A stretch of 64,000 nt of DNA. Source: Planctomycetota bacterium (GTDB lineage Bacteria > Planctomycetota > Planctomycetia > Gemmatales > Gemmataceae). Every line of letters starts with the position of its first letter. Position 1 is the stretch's first letter. The position numbers and the translations under genes are program-made. The stretch covers positions 1 to 64,000 of the forward strand of contig VGYC01000003.1 of NCBI GenBank assembly GCA_016873095.1, read 5' to 3'. Positions 51,943 to 61,311 of the stretch are shown here, piece after piece. Below the pieces are notes generated by a model. That model was not told the origin of the DNA, searched no databases, and saw only the letters and a list, made by a program, of their open reading frames with translations.

Positions 51943-54384
51943 CTATCTCTGTGAAAATTCCGCGCTGGCGAAGAGCGCCTGACTGAATGCCGTCCAGGCG
52001 GCGCGGCGCGATTGCCGGGTTGCATAGTCGGCCACGAAGCGCTGCGCTGTCTTCAACTCCAGTTCCGAGGGCGAACGCGAATAGCACAGCACGAAGGCGC
52101 GGCGCAGCCTTGCCGTGTCGTCGTCACCGCTTTCCAGCAGGCGGTCGGCGAGGGCCTCGGCCTGCTTGATGACGAAGCCGTTGTTCATCATGAACAGTGA
52201 TTGCGCGGGCACGGTTGTGGTCGCGCGCTCGCCGATGATCAGGCTCGGATCTGGGAAATCGAAGATGGTCAGCATCTCCGGCAGGCCGTCGCGGACGATG
52301 GAGAGAAAAACGGTGCGATGCATGTCGGATGCGATAGGGTCGCCGCCGCCGCGCCCGCCGCGCCGGAAGCGGAAGCTGGCGTTGCCTTCGCCCCCTTGCT
52401 GCACCGAGCTGCCCTTAGGCGGCGTCAAGTCGAGCCGGCCGGCGAGTGACAGCATCGTGTCACGCAGTGCCTCGGCCTCCAGCCGACGCCTCGGCATCCG
52501 CCAGACGAGAACATTGTCCGGGTCGGCCTCGTAGTTTGCATCATCAAATCGCGAAGAAAGCTGATAGGCCCGGCTCAGGACGATGGTGCGGATCAGCTTC
52601 TTCACGGACCAGCCGTTGTCGGCGAAGCTGATGGCCAGGTGATCGAGCAGGGCCGGGTGGCTGGGCTTCTGTCCGGAGGCGCCAAAGTTGTCCGGCGTGG
52701 GAACCAGTCCTCGGCCGATCAGGTGCAGCCAGACGCGGTTGGCCATGACGCGAGCTGTCAGTGGGTTGTCGCGCGAGGCGATGAACTCGGCGAGTTCGCG
52801 CCGGCCGCTGCCGCCATTGATGGCCGGCTGCGTCGCGGTCAGCACCTGCGGGAAACCACGCGGCACGGTCTCGCCCGGTTGTGTGAGTTCGCCGCGAATG
52901 TACAGCCGGCTGTCGGCCACGCGATAACGCTCGCGCACTCCCACCGCCAGCGGCTGCGGCGTGCCATCGGAGTCATACAGCGCCAGCTGACTCTGCAACT
53001 GAGCGACGCGACTGTTCAACAAGATACGCTGGATGAAGGCGTTCTGTCCGGTTGCCTTCTTCATCTGCGAACGCGTATCGCTGATCTGCTTGTCGATGGC
53101 GGCACGGCGCTCGGTCGATAGCGGTTCCAGCGGAATCGTCACCTTGGCGCCGCGCGGCAAAGTCAGGTGCTGGCTCGGATGGATGTTCTGGAAGAGACGC
53201 ACGGTTCCATAGCACGTCTCGGTACTCAGAAAGATTCCGGCCAGGGCGTAGTAGTCCTTCTGCGTGATCGGGTCAAACTTGTGATCGTGGCAGCGGGCGC
53301 AGGCGACGGTCAGGCCTTGAAAAGCCTGAAAGGTTGCGTCGATCTGCTCGTCGGCGAGGTCCATCTGGAATTGCTTGCGGTTACGCTCGTCGTGCGTCTT
53401 CGGGCCGATGGCCAGGAAGCCGGTCGCGACGGTGAACGCCGCTTTCTCGTCGTCATCCTTTGGAGACAGCAAATCGCCGGCCAGCTGCTCGCGGATGAAC
53501 TGGTCATACGGCTTGTCGGCGTTGAAGGCGGCGATGACGTAATCGCGGTAGCGCCACGCGTGGGGATAGGCGAAGTTGACGGACCGGCCGCTGGACTCGG
53601 CATAGCGGGCCACATCCAGCCAGTGCCGCCCCCAGCGCTCGCCGAACCGCGGTGACGCCAGCAAGCGATCGACCACAGCTTCAATCGCCTGGGGTTTCGC
53701 GCGCGGCTCCTTCACGAACGCCTCCACTTCCTCCGCGGTGGGCGGCAAGCCGATGAGGTCGAAATACAGTCGGCGGAGCAAAGCGGATGGATCGGCGTCC
53801 GCGACCGGCTTCAGCCCCTTGGCCTCCAGCTGCGCCAGCAGGAAGCGGTCGATATCGCTTTTCGGCCAGGCGGTGTCCTTGACGGCGGGAACCGTCGCCG
53901 GCCTGGCTGGCTGAAAGGCCCAGAAGCGGCGGCCCTTCTCGATGTCGATCTCGTACCTGGCAACCTTGGCGCCGCCGTCGCGAGGGTCAGGGGCCCCCAT
54001 GGCGATCCACTTCTCGAAGTCGGCGATCACGTCGTCGCCCAGCTTCTTCTTGGGCGGCATCTTGAGTTCCTTGGTGGCGTGCTGGATCGCCTTGAGAAGC
54101 AGGCTGGCGCGGGCATCGCCCGGGACAATGGCCGGGCCGGTGTCGCCGCCCTTGCGCAGGCCGTCGCGCGTGTCCACGACCAGGCCGCCCTTGATCTTCT
54201 TCGCCGTGGTGGCATGGCAGGAGTAGCACTCGCGGACCAGGACCGGCCGGATGCTCTTCTCGAAGAAGGCAATTTGCTCCGATGTCGCCCGGCCGCGCGG
54301 TGCTTCGTTTTCTTGCGCGCCTGACCGACCCGTGGCCACAAGTAGTGCGCCGCCGACCATCGCCAGATGCGACCAGCTTCTCAT
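51943..54384 (-). CDS. PSCyt1/DUF1549/DUF1553 cytochrome-type protein
   Basis: An 813-residue exported protein. After a signal peptide (about 1-23) the PSCyt1 domain carries a single heme-binding CxxCH in 'VRECYSCHATTAKKIKGGL' and 'PPKKKLGDDVIADFEKW'. DUF1549 follows ('WPKSDIDRFLLAQLEAKGLK', 'RFGERWGRHWLDVARYAES') and includes the second Cys-rich site 'ACARCHDHKFDPI'. DUF1553 occupies about 545-790 ('RRELAEFIASRDNPLTARVM', 'NRVWLHLIGRGLVPTPDNFG', 'RRLEAEALRDTMLSLAGRL'). An Arg/Gly-rich insertion (about 655-665) is unusual. It may deliver electrons to or from exported sugar-degrading enzymes; that is inference. Confidence 0.95.
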   Translation of the reverse strand: MRSWSHLAMVGGALLVATGRSGAQENEAPRGRATSEQIAFFEKSIRPVLVRECYSCHATTAKKIKGGLVVDTRDGLRKGGDTGPAIVPGDARASLLLKAIQHATKELKMPPKKKLGDDVIADFEKWIAMGAPDPRDGGAKVARYEIDIEKGRRFWAFQPARPATVPAVKDTAWPKSDIDRFLLAQLEAKGLKPVADADPSALLRRLYFDLIGLPPTAEEVEAFVKEPRAKPQAIEAVVDRLLASPRFGERWGRHWLDVARYAESSGRSVNFAYPHAWRYRDYVIAAFNADKPYDQFIREQLAGDLLSPKDDDEKAAFTVATGFLAIGPKTHDERNRKQFQMDLADEQIDATFQAFQGLTVACARCHDHKFDPITQKDYYALAGIFLSTETCYGTVRLFQNIHPSQHLTLPRGAKVTIPLEPLSTERRAAIDKQISDTRSQMKKATGQNAFIQRILLNSRVAQLQSQLALYDSDGTPQPLAVGVRERYRVADSRLYIRGELTQPGETVPRGFPQVLTATQPAINGGSGRRELAEFIASRDNPLTARVMANRVWLHLIGRGLVPTPDNFGASGQKPSHPALLDHLAISFADNGWSVKKLIRTIVLSRAYQLSSRFDDANYEADPDNVLVWRMPRRRLEAEALRDTMLSLAGRLDLTPPKGSSVQQGGEGNASFRFRRGGRGGGDPIASDMHRTVFLSIVRDGLPEMLTIFDFPDPSLIIGERATTTVPAQSLFMMNNGFVIKQAEALADRLLESGDDDTARLRRAFVLCYSRSPSELELKTAQRFVADYATRQSRRAAWTAFSQALFASAEFSQR

Positions 54385-54562
54385 GGTAGACCTCGAGCTA
54401 GAAGTGCGGCAACTCCCGACAGTCTACCACGGATATCTTAGAAGCCAATGAGAAAATCCTTGTTCTGCCGGGCATGGACGGTGCCATGCTCACGCGGTAT
54501 CTCATTCGCCGCGCAGGTTTCCGTAAGATAGACGCCGCCGCGAGTGTAAACGGAGCATCATC

Positions 54563-55924
54563 ATGCCAGCCATGGCCACGCAAGCCACCATCCGCCAGCG
54601 CTTCGAGGCGGAGTTTCCCAATGCCCGCAAGATCTTCGCGCAGGCCCAGGAAGTCTTCCCCCAGGGGGTGACGCACGACCTGCGTTACCTCGAGCCGTTT
54701 CCCATTTACATTGACCGGGCGGAAGGCGCCTACAAGTGGGACGTCGATGGCCATCGCTTCATCGATTTCTGGTCCGGGCACGGCTCGATCCTTCTGGGAC
54801 ATAGCCATCCCGAGGTCGTGGGAGCGGTGCAAAAGCAAGTCGCGCGTGGCACGCATCTGGGAGCGTGCCATGAACTGGAGATCGAGTGGGGCCGCTGGGT
54901 GCAAAAGCTGATGCCGTCGGCGGAAAAGGTTCGCTTCGTGTCGTCCGGCACGGAAGCGACATTGATGGCGTTGCGGCTGTCGCGCTTGTTCACCGGTCGT
55001 TCGAAGGTGCTGAAGTTCGCTGGCCATTTCCACGGCTGGCACGATTACCTGGTTCCGGCCGCCGATCCACCCTATGAAGGCGCAAGCATCCCCGGCTTGC
55101 CCGCGGAAGTCGCCGGCTTCACCGTCGTCGTGCCGCCCAACGATGCGGACGCCGTCGACCGGGCGCTGGCGAGCGATCCGGATATTGGCTGCGTGATCCT
55201 TGAGCCGACGGGCGGCCATTTCGGCGCCGTGCCCATCCGCGGGCCGTTCTTGCATGCGCTGCGTGACCTGACCAGGAAGCATGGCCGGCTGCTGATCTTT
55301 GACGAGGTCATATCCGGCTTTCGCGTGCATCCGGGCGGGGCCCAGGGACTGTACGGCATCACGCCGGATCTGACGACGCTGGCCAAGATCCTTGCCGGCG
55401 GCTTGCCCGGCGGTTGCCTGGCGGGGCGCGCCGACATCCTCGCCAGTCTGGAGTTCCGCCCCGGCAAGCCGAAGATGAAGCACCCGGGCACATTCAACGC
55501 CAACCCGCTGTCGGCGGCCGCCGGCTGCGCGACATTGCGGCTGGTTGCCACCGGCGAGCCGGTTCGCCACGCCAGCGAGATGGGCAAGCTGCTGCGGCAA
55601 CGGCTCAATCGCCTCTTCGAGGAGAAGGGCTGCGACTGGGTTGCCTACGGCGAGTTCTCCGGCTGGAAGCTCTTGCCGGGCTATCGCGGGCCGCGCCCGA
55701 CCGGCGACGACTTTGTTCCCTACAGCGGCGCGCTTGACAAGCTCGACGGCCCGAAGAATCCCGCGCTGACGCATGCCTTCCGCCAGGCCATGCTGCTCAA
55801 CGGCGTCGACCTTGCGGGGCTGGGCGGCATGACGACGGCTGCGCACGTCGAGAGTGATATCGACAGGGCAATCGCGGCGTTCAGCAATGCGCTCGATCTG
55901 CTCCGCGAGGAGGCTTTGGCGTAA
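54563..55924 (+). CDS. Class III aminotransferase (glutamate-1-semialdehyde aminomutase-like)
   Basis: A 453-residue PLP enzyme. '[20 protein letters not shown]' and '[20 protein letters not shown]' resemble glutamate-1-semialdehyde 2,1-aminomutase; '[13 protein letters not shown]', '[20 protein letters not shown]' and the PLP Lys275 in '[14 protein letters not shown]' complete the site. The C-terminal 150 residues are longer than in HemL and less conserved, so it is more likely a relative acting on another amino-keto compound than the heme enzyme. A GGAG Shine-Dalgarno sequence lies before the ATG. No porphyrin genes are nearby. Confidence 0.9.
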   Translation: MPAMATQATIRQRFEAEFPNARKIFAQAQEVFPQGVTHDLRYLEPFPIYIDRAEGAYKWDVDGHRFIDFWSGHGSILLGHSHPEVVGAVQKQVARGTHLGACHELEIEWGRWVQKLMPSAEKVRFVSSGTEATLMALRLSRLFTGRSKVLKFAGHFHGWHDYLVPAADPPYEGASIPGLPAEVAGFTVVVPPNDADAVDRALASDPDIGCVILEPTGGHFGAVPIRGPFLHALRDLTRKHGRLLIFDEVISGFRVHPGGAQGLYGITPDLTTLAKILAGGLPGGCLAGRADILASLEFRPGKPKMKHPGTFNANPLSAAAGCATLRLVATGEPVRHASEMGKLLRQRLNRLFEEKGCDWVAYGEFSGWKLLPGYRGPRPTGDDFVPYSGALDKLDGPKNPALTHAFRQAMLLNGVDLAGLGGMTTAAHVESDIDRAIAAFSNALDLLREEALA

Positions 55925-56021
55925 TATAAGTGGAAGGGCGAGGCTCGCGCCGAGTCGCAGCGCGATCCGAGATGATTCAAGGCAGGAGACCACCGCCTCG
56001 CCATCCGGAGCTGGCAACACC

Positions 56022-56951
56022 ATGCCCCAAGACTACTACGACGTTCTCGGCGTGAAGCGCGAAGCCTCGGATGACGAGATCAAGAGGGCATACCGCAAGC
56101 TGGCGCGCGAACTGCACCCGGACCGCAATCCCGGTGACAAGAAGGCCGAGGCTCGCTTCAAGGAAGTGCAGGAAGCCTACGACGTGCTGAGCGACAAGGC
56201 CAAGAAGTCGCAGTACGACCGCTACGGCTTCGCGGGCCCGGATGGCGGCTTCCCGGGCGGCGGCCGGGCAGGCGGCGGTCCCACGTTTCACTGGGGCGGC
56301 GGCAGTGGCGGTGGCTTCCCGGGCGGCTTTCAGGTCGATCCCGAGCAGGCCGAAGAGATTCTGAGCCAGATCTTTGGCGGCGGCATGGGCGGCATGGGCG
56401 GCTTTGGCGAGCGCCGCACCGGAGGCCGAAGGCCACGCGGCAGAGAACCGGCAGTACCCGTTTCCGCCGACGTCTCCATTCCCTTCACCACTGCCGCGCT
56501 GGGCGGCAAAGTCTCGTTCCATGTGAACGACAAGGAAATCGAAGTCACGATTCCCGCCGGCGTGCAGGAAGGCAAATCGCTGCGCGTGCAGGGCCAGGGA
56601 CCGGGCGGCGGCGATCTGCTCCTCAAGCTGCACATCGAGCCGCATCCGTACTTTCAGCGCGAAGGCAACAACATCATCCTCGAGGTGCCGCTGTCTCTTT
56701 CCGAGGCGGTCCTCGGCGCCAAGGTGGACGTGCCGACGCTTGCAGGCGCCAAGCTCAGCGTCACCATCCGGCCGGGCACGGCGAGCGGTTCGCGTCTGCG
56801 GCTCAAGGAACAAGGCATCAAGGGGGGCGATCAGTTCATCGCGATCAAGGTCGTGGTCCCCGCGCCGAAGGACGAGCGCAGCCGCGAGATCGTCGAGGAG
56901 TTTGCCCGCCTCAATCCGCAAAACCCGCGCTCGGGTCCGCCGTGGGAGTAG
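56022..56951 (+). CDS. DnaJ-class co-chaperone without zinc finger (CbpA-like)
   Basis: A 309-residue J-domain protein. Residues 3-70 form the J domain with 'HPD' in '[19 protein letters not shown]'. A long Gly/Phe-rich region (75-135) is followed by the two C-terminal substrate-binding domains ('[20 protein letters not shown]', '[20 protein letters not shown]', '[20 protein letters not shown]'). There is no CxxCxGxG zinc region, so it is a type II (CbpA) form acting with DnaK. The ATG at 56022 gives a normal N terminus with a GGAG upstream; an open frame extends upstream without conservation. Confidence 0.93.
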   Translation: MPQDYYDVLGVKREASDDEIKRAYRKLARELHPDRNPGDKKAEARFKEVQEAYDVLSDKAKKSQYDRYGFAGPDGGFPGGGRAGGGPTFHWGGGSGGGFPGGFQVDPEQAEEILSQIFGGGMGGMGGFGERRTGGRRPRGREPAVPVSADVSIPFTTAALGGKVSFHVNDKEIEVTIPAGVQEGKSLRVQGQGPGGGDLLLKLHIEPHPYFQREGNNIILEVPLSLSEAVLGAKVDVPTLAGAKLSVTIRPGTASGSRLRLKEQGIKGGDQFIAIKVVVPAPKDERSREIVEEFARLNPQNPRSGPPWE

Positions 56952-56994
56952 ACCGTCCTGGGATTCAACCGTAGTGGGCGGGCCGGCGTCGAAC

Positions 56995-57567
56995 TCAGCG
57001 CAGAATCACTTCGTGCGTGGTCTGGCTTTCGGCGATCTGTTCTTGCTTGGCGTCGTTGGTGCCTGCCTGCCAGATGAAACTGCGGTCGAGGCGCAGGTTT
57101 AGCGTGCGGTTACGCGGGACGAGATGGGTTTCGCCATTGACCTTGAGGTTGACGTCCTTGCCGGAGATGTTCCAGAAGCCGACGCGTAGCGGGCCGGTCT
57201 TGTCGTCCATCGACGCGTAGTTTCCACCAAGGGAGCGCGATTCGGTGATGGTCGGCCCCTTCTTGGTCGCGGCCATCGGCGGCTCATTGCTTTGCGAAGG
57301 GGGCGCGGCCTGCGGAGTCGCGTATGTCGGCGCCGTCGCCACGGGCAACGACACGCCACAGGCCGCGGGATATACGCCATATGTCGCTGCATAGGCCGGC
57401 GCATAGGCAACCGGATAATAGCCGTAGCCGCCGTAGTAAGCGCCCCCGTAGTAGGCGGCGCGGTAATAACGATGATGGAAGCCCCCCCAGCGCCACCAAC
57501 CGTGGGCCAGGCTGGGAATGATGAGCAGGACAAGCCCCGCGGCGAACAGTCGATGCCAGGATTTCAT
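56995..57567 (-). CDS. Secreted Tyr-rich protein
   Basis: A 190-residue exported protein. The ATG at 57567 has an excellent AAGGAGG and starts a signal peptide (about 1-23). The mature N terminus is Trp/Tyr/Gly-rich ('WWRWGGFHHRYYRAAYYGG', 'YGGYGYYPVAYAPAYAATYG'). Residues about 110-190 are a compact beta module ('YASMDDKTGPLRVGFWNISG', 'DVNLKVNGETHLVPRNRTLN'). Function unknown. The protein is of the same broad type as those at 11179-12276 and 18219-19598, though the end domains differ. It is divergent from the PQQ propeller gene, 112 bp apart. Confidence 0.75.
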   Translation of the reverse strand: MKSWHRLFAAGLVLLIIPSLAHGWWRWGGFHHRYYRAAYYGGAYYGGYGYYPVAYAPAYAATYGVYPAACGVSLPVATAPTYATPQAAPPSQSNEPPMAATKKGPTITESRSLGGNYASMDDKTGPLRVGFWNISGKDVNLKVNGETHLVPRNRTLNLRLDRSFIWQAGTNDAKQEQIAESQTTHEVILR

Positions 57568-57679
57568 GGCGCTTCCTCCTTGCCGATATGTACCGTTCTC
57601 GGGGCATTCTATGAAACCTGCCAGTATGATAAAGTGGCAGGGAGTTGCCTTTGTCATCCTGATGTCTCCGGGAAACTTC

Positions 57680-58957
57680 ATGAGATCACACCTGTTCACG
57701 TTGGCAGCGTTGGTCATCGCCACATTGGCCACGCCCGCACAGCAGCCCGGCCCATGGCCACAGTTTCGCGGGCCGGGAGGCATGGGGATCAGTCCTGACA
57801 AGGGTTTCCCCACTACCTGGAGCAAGACGGAAAACATCATTTACAAGGCCGCACTGCCGGGCGCGGGAGCTTCCAGCCCCATCATAGTCGGCGAGAGCAT
57901 CTACCTGGCGTGCTACACCGGCTACAACGAGCCGGGCAAGCGCGGCAGCCCGGAGAGCCTCAAGCGTTTTGCCGTGTGCCTCAATCGCGCCGATGGCAAG
58001 GTCGTGTGGAAGACGGAGGTCGAGTCCAAGCTGCCGGAGCAGGATCGCATCCGCGACGATCACGGCTACGCCACCAGCACTCCCATCGCGGATGGTGAGC
58101 GGCTCTATTTCTTCTTCGGCAAGTCCGGCGTGGTTGCGTTCGACTACCAGGGCAAGCAACTCTGGCAGGCCGACGTCGGCGCGCGGCTGAGCGACTGGGG
58201 GTCGGCGGCGTCGCCGATCCTGCATGGCGACCTGGTCATCATCAATGCCAGCGTCGAAAGCGACGCGCTGGTGGGGCTGGACCGCAAGACCGGCAAGGAA
58301 ACCTGGCGGGCGCGCGGCATCCGCGAATCGTGGAACACGCCCATCCTCGTCAACGTGAATGGCAAGACCGAACTGGTGGTCGCGGTTGCGGGCAAGATCC
58401 TTGGCTTCGACCCGGACACGGGCAAGCAACTCTGGTCATGCGCCACCGACATTGGCTGGTACATGGTCCCGTGCCTGGTGGCCAGCGAGGGCGTGATCTA
58501 CTGCGTGGGCGGCCGGACGGGCGGCGGACTGGCCGTCCGCGCCGGCGGCCGCGGCGACGTCACACGCAGCCACCGCCTCTGGACCATGCGCAAGGGATCC
58601 AACGTCACTTCGCCCATCCATCATCAAGGTCATCTCTACTGGATGCACGAAGGGGCGGGAGTCGCCTACTGCGCGGAAGCCGAATCCGGCAAGCTGGTCT
58701 ACGAGAAGCGCATACCGCGACTGGACAATGTCTACGCGTCGGCGGTGCTGGGGGACGGCAAGCTGTACTATGTGACGCGCGACGGCGGCACCGTCGTGCT
58801 GGCCGCCACCCCGGAATTCAAGCTGCTTGCCACCAATACGCTGCGCGAGCGCGGCGACCGCGATGATCGTAGCGTCTTCAACGCCAGTCCGGCCCTCGCC
58901 GGCGGCCGCATCTACATCCGGTCCGACAACTTTCTGTACTGCATCGGAACGCGATGA
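57680..58957 (+). CDS. Secreted PQQ-like beta-propeller protein
   Basis: A 425-residue propeller protein with a signal peptide ('MRSHLFTLAALVIATLATPA') followed by 'WPQFRGPGGMGIS', the planctomycete PQQ-like hallmark. Blades include 'FAVCLNRADGKVVWKTEVES', 'FDYQGKQLWQADVGARLSDW', 'GLDRKTGKETWRARGIRESW' and 'LGFDPDTGKQLWSCATDIGW'. The ATG at 57680 was chosen for the signal peptide; longer frames upstream overlap the divergent gene. The relative at 5759-6967 has the same length class but lies in the ECF/kinase group. Role unknown. Confidence 0.9.
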   Translation: MRSHLFTLAALVIATLATPAQQPGPWPQFRGPGGMGISPDKGFPTTWSKTENIIYKAALPGAGASSPIIVGESIYLACYTGYNEPGKRGSPESLKRFAVCLNRADGKVVWKTEVESKLPEQDRIRDDHGYATSTPIADGERLYFFFGKSGVVAFDYQGKQLWQADVGARLSDWGSAASPILHGDLVIINASVESDALVGLDRKTGKETWRARGIRESWNTPILVNVNGKTELVVAVAGKILGFDPDTGKQLWSCATDIGWYMVPCLVASEGVIYCVGGRTGGGLAVRAGGRGDVTRSHRLWTMRKGSNVTSPIHHQGHLYWMHEGAGVAYCAEAESGKLVYEKRIPRLDNVYASAVLGDGKLYYVTRDGGTVVLAATPEFKLLATNTLRERGDRDDRSVFNASPALAGGRIYIRSDNFLYCIGTR

Positions 58958-58979
58958 GCCCATGACGCTGGCTTGACGA

Positions 58980-59318
58980 TCATGTCAGGTCACGCGCCTG
59001 CATGCGCCGTGCCTCGGCTTGCCGGTAGCGAATGATGATGATGGGCAAGTTGATGCCCAGGACCAGGACGCCGATGAGCCCGGTAAGACCCATGCCGTAC
59101 CAGACCGCGTAGGGTTGGCCCGCCAGGTAGCCGGCGACGCCACCGGCCAGCAGCACGCCGGAGGCGGCGAGCAGCAGCCACCACAACGTCAGGACTGCGG
59201 CCCTGGCCTTGCCTTGCGGGGCCAGCCAGCCGGCCAGTCCGCCGGCCAGTCCGCCCAGCACGCCAAGCATCGCGCCCGGCAGCCAGGCGTAAGAGGGATC
59301 AAACCACGGCTCGTTCAT
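58980..59318 (-). CDS. Small integral membrane protein
   Basis: A 112-residue protein with three predicted helices (about 14-32, 40-66 and 73-93) and a basic C-terminal tail ('RYRQAEARRMQARDLT'), likely on the cytoplasmic side. It begins 4 nt after the DUF2089 gene, so the two are translationally coupled and should act together. No family was recognised. Confidence 0.75.
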   Translation of the reverse strand: MNEPWFDPSYAWLPGAMLGVLGGLAGGLAGWLAPQGKARAAVLTLWWLLLAASGVLLAGGVAGYLAGQPYAVWYGMGLTGLIGVLVLGINLPIIIIRYRQAEARRMQARDLT

Positions 59319-59321
59319 GGG

Positions 59322-59636
59322 TCATTTCCTTTCCAGGGCGGTGCGATGCGCCTGCATGAGGTCTTTGCCCACGTGGGCCGGCAACTTGCCGTCGGCCACC
59401 AGCACGCGGAGCTTGCGCTCGAAGGGATCGTGGATGCGCGGGTCCTCGGCGGCCTGTGCCTTGGCGATCAGCCGGTCCAGCCGGGCCCGCAAGGTCGGAT
59501 ACGAGACGCCGTACTCCTCCGCGAGCGCCTTGAGCGAACCGGAGGCGAGCAGGAAACGCCGCAGGAACTGCAGGTCCTCCTCCTCCAGCGCCGCCAGCCA
59601 GGCGGGCAGCGTCGAACTCGCGGTCGTCATGGACAT
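59322..59636 (-). CDS. DUF2089-type HTH regulator
   Basis: A 104-residue protein with 'LPAWLAALEEEDLQFLRRFL', 'LASGSLKALAEEYGVSYPTL' and 'RARLDRLIAKAQ', which matches DUF2089 and reads as a sigma-region-4/HTH-like DNA-binding unit. The ATG at 59636 has AGGCTGGCGAG upstream; an ATG two codons later is equally possible. It is immediately upstream of a small membrane protein gene, and an AT-rich block with repeated TTGAA/TCAAT words lies before it. DUF2089 proteins commonly pair with membrane proteins, perhaps as envelope-stress regulators. Confidence 0.85.
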   Translation of the reverse strand: MSMTTASSTLPAWLAALEEEDLQFLRRFLLASGSLKALAEEYGVSYPTLRARLDRLIAKAQAAEDPRIHDPFERKLRVLVADGKLPAHVGKDLMQAHRTALERK

Positions 59637-59646
59637 CTCGCCAGCC

Positions 59647-59719
59647 TTTTGTTTTATTGATTGTATGATTGATTTTGTTGAAGTCAATATTATTCAAGTG
59701 AAATTCAATTTTATTGATA
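59647..59719 (-). promoter_or_regulatory. AT-rich control region before the DUF2089 gene
   Basis: This 73-nt block is far richer in A+T than the rest of the window and contains repeated ATTGA, TTGAA and TCAAT words on both strands, including ATCAATCATACAATCAAT on the minus strand. It lies directly before the DUF2089 start and is the most likely place for promoter and operator sites, possibly for self-regulation. Confidence 0.5.
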
Positions 59720-59770
59720 CGCGGCCGTCTGGCGGTGGTGTGCGCAGGGCGAGCGCCGCGCTTGCGCACC

Positions 59771-60235
59771 TCATGGCGGCTGGCCGGCTGCTGCACCGGC
59801 GCTGTCCGCTTCCAACCCACCCGCGTCGATGAAGCCCTGCAAGATGATCTGTGCCGCGAGCCGATCGCGGCGTTGCTTGCGCTTGGCGCGCGTGAGGCCG
59901 GCGCCGCGCAGATGTTCCTCGGCCTCGATGCTCGTGAAGCGCTCGTCCCAGAAGGCAACCGGCAAGCCGGTGACATCGTGAAGCCATTCGCCGTATTTGC
60001 GGGCAGCCTCGGCAAGGATGCCCTCGCGGCCGTCGTTGTGCAATGGCAGGCCAACCACCAGCAGCCCGATCTCCTCGTCGCGGACCAGGTCCTGGAAATA
60101 ACGGGCGTCGCGGTCGTTGTCCTTGCGCTCAAGAGTTGCCAGAGGCGAAGCGAGGCGGCGCTCCGGGTCGCTGACGGCGAGGCCGACGCGAGCCTTGCCA
60201 TAGTCGATCCCCAGCAGTCGCTTGCCCGTGCTCAC
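59771..60235 (-). CDS. ruvX: Putative pre-16S rRNA nuclease RuvX (YqgF)
   Basis: A 154-residue RNase H-fold protein. The N terminus after GTG is 'STGKRLLGIDYGKARVGLAV' with the catalytic Asp in 'GIDYG'; 'LLVVGLPLHNDGREG' and 'AFWDERFTSIEAEEHLR' complete the YqgF family signature, and 'RRDRLAAQIILQGFID' closes it. It processes the 5' end of 16S rRNA in E. coli. The GTG start (60235) shares its bases with the TGA stop of the upstream guanylyltransferase gene (GTGA overlap), indicating translational coupling. Confidence 0.93.
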   Translation of the reverse strand: MSTGKRLLGIDYGKARVGLAVSDPERRLASPLATLERKDNDRDARYFQDLVRDEEIGLLVVGLPLHNDGREGILAEAARKYGEWLHDVTGLPVAFWDERFTSIEAEEHLRGAGLTRAKRKQRRDRLAAQIILQGFIDAGGLEADSAGAAAGQPP

Positions 60236-61311
60236 AGATGCTTGTCCAGACCCTTGTGCTTGAGCAGATCGACGATGCGGCGAATGCCGGCCTCCTGGGC
60301 GCGATGCGCGATCAAGATGGCGTCCCCTTCGTGAATGATGATGAGGTCTTCGACGCCGACGGTGGCGACAAATTGCCCCTCGTCGGCGACGACGATGCAG
60401 TTCCTGGTGTCGATGCCGCAATGGCCGGCGAGGACGGTGTTGCCCTCGGCGTCTTGCGGATGCAGCCGTTCGAGCGCAAGCCAGCTGCCGACGTCGTCCC
60501 AGCGAAACGGCGCGGGGACGACCCAGACCTCGCTCGCCTTTTCCATGACGGCGAAGTCGATGCTGATCCTGGCGAGCGCCTCGTATTCACGACCGAAGGT
60601 CTCCAGCCGCGCGGAGGACGGCCAGGCGGCGGCGATGCGCTGGACGGCGGCGTGGATGGCCGGCTGCTGCCGCGCGACCTCCTTCAGGATCGCCGCGGTC
60701 CGCCAGATGAATATGCCGCTATTCCAGAGATAATCGCCGCTGGCAACCATGGTCTCGGCCACGTCGGCTTGTGGCTTCTCGCGGAAGCCCTTGACGCGGC
60801 AGATGTCCAGCCCCTGCCGACGGACGATCTCCGTGCCGCGCTGGATGTAGCCGTAGCCGGTGGCCGGATACGTGGGCGGCACGCCGATGGTGACCAGCGC
60901 GTCCGTCTTCTCCTCGGCGACGCGCAGCGCCGCCTGCACGGCGCGGGTGAACTCCTGGTATGGCTCGATGACGTGGTCGGCCGGTGTGACGACCATGATG
61001 GCGTCCGCGTCCTGGCGGGCAATCAAGGCCGCGCCCAGCGCGATGCACGGGCCGGTATCGCGTCCACAGGGCTCGCCGACGATGTGATCTGGCGGCAGCG
61101 CCGGCAGCTGCCGCGCGGTTTCATCCCGGTAACGCTCGGCCGTGATGACCCAGGCATGCTCGGCGGGCACGACGCCTTCCAGACGGTCAAAGGCCTGCTG
61201 CAGAAGCGAGCGGCCGCCGGTCAGCGACAGGAATTGCTTGGGTCGATCCTGACGGCTCCGGGGCCAGAACCGCGTCCCGCCGCCGCCGGCCATGATCATG
61301 CCGTGTATCAT
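60232..61311 (-). CDS. Mannose-1-phosphate guanylyltransferase
   Basis: A 359-residue nucleotidyltransferase. 'MIMAGGGGTRFWPRSRQDRP' followed by 'KQFLSLTGGRSLLQQAFDRL' is the pyrophosphorylase signature; 'VTPADHVIEPYQEFTRAVQA' contains the metal-binding Asp, 'GYGYIQRG', 'GFREKPQADVAE', 'LWNSGIFIWR' and 'WDDVGSWLALERL' follow. It converts GTP and mannose-1-phosphate to GDP-mannose for surface polysaccharides. It lacks the C-terminal isomerase domain of bifunctional ManC. The ATG at 61311 begins 'MIHGMIMAGGGG'. Its stop overlaps ruvX. Confidence 0.93.
   Translation of the reverse strand: MIHGMIMAGGGGTRFWPRSRQDRPKQFLSLTGGRSLLQQAFDRLEGVVPAEHAWVITAERYRDETARQLPALPPDHIVGEPCGRDTGPCIALGAALIARQDADAIMVVTPADHVIEPYQEFTRAVQAALRVAEEKTDALVTIGVPPTYPATGYGYIQRGTEIVRRQGLDICRVKGFREKPQADVAETMVASGDYLWNSGIFIWRTAAILKEVARQQPAIHAAVQRIAAAWPSSARLETFGREYEALARISIDFAVMEKASEVWVVPAPFRWDDVGSWLALERLHPQDAEGNTVLAGHCGIDTRNCIVVADEGQFVATVGVEDLIIIHEGDAILIAHRAQEAGIRRIVDLLKHKGLDKHL

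Noticed and set aside
54563-55924. Naming the class III aminotransferase hemL
   Set aside because: The C-terminal third differs and there are no porphyrin genes nearby, so the heme-pathway role is not supported.
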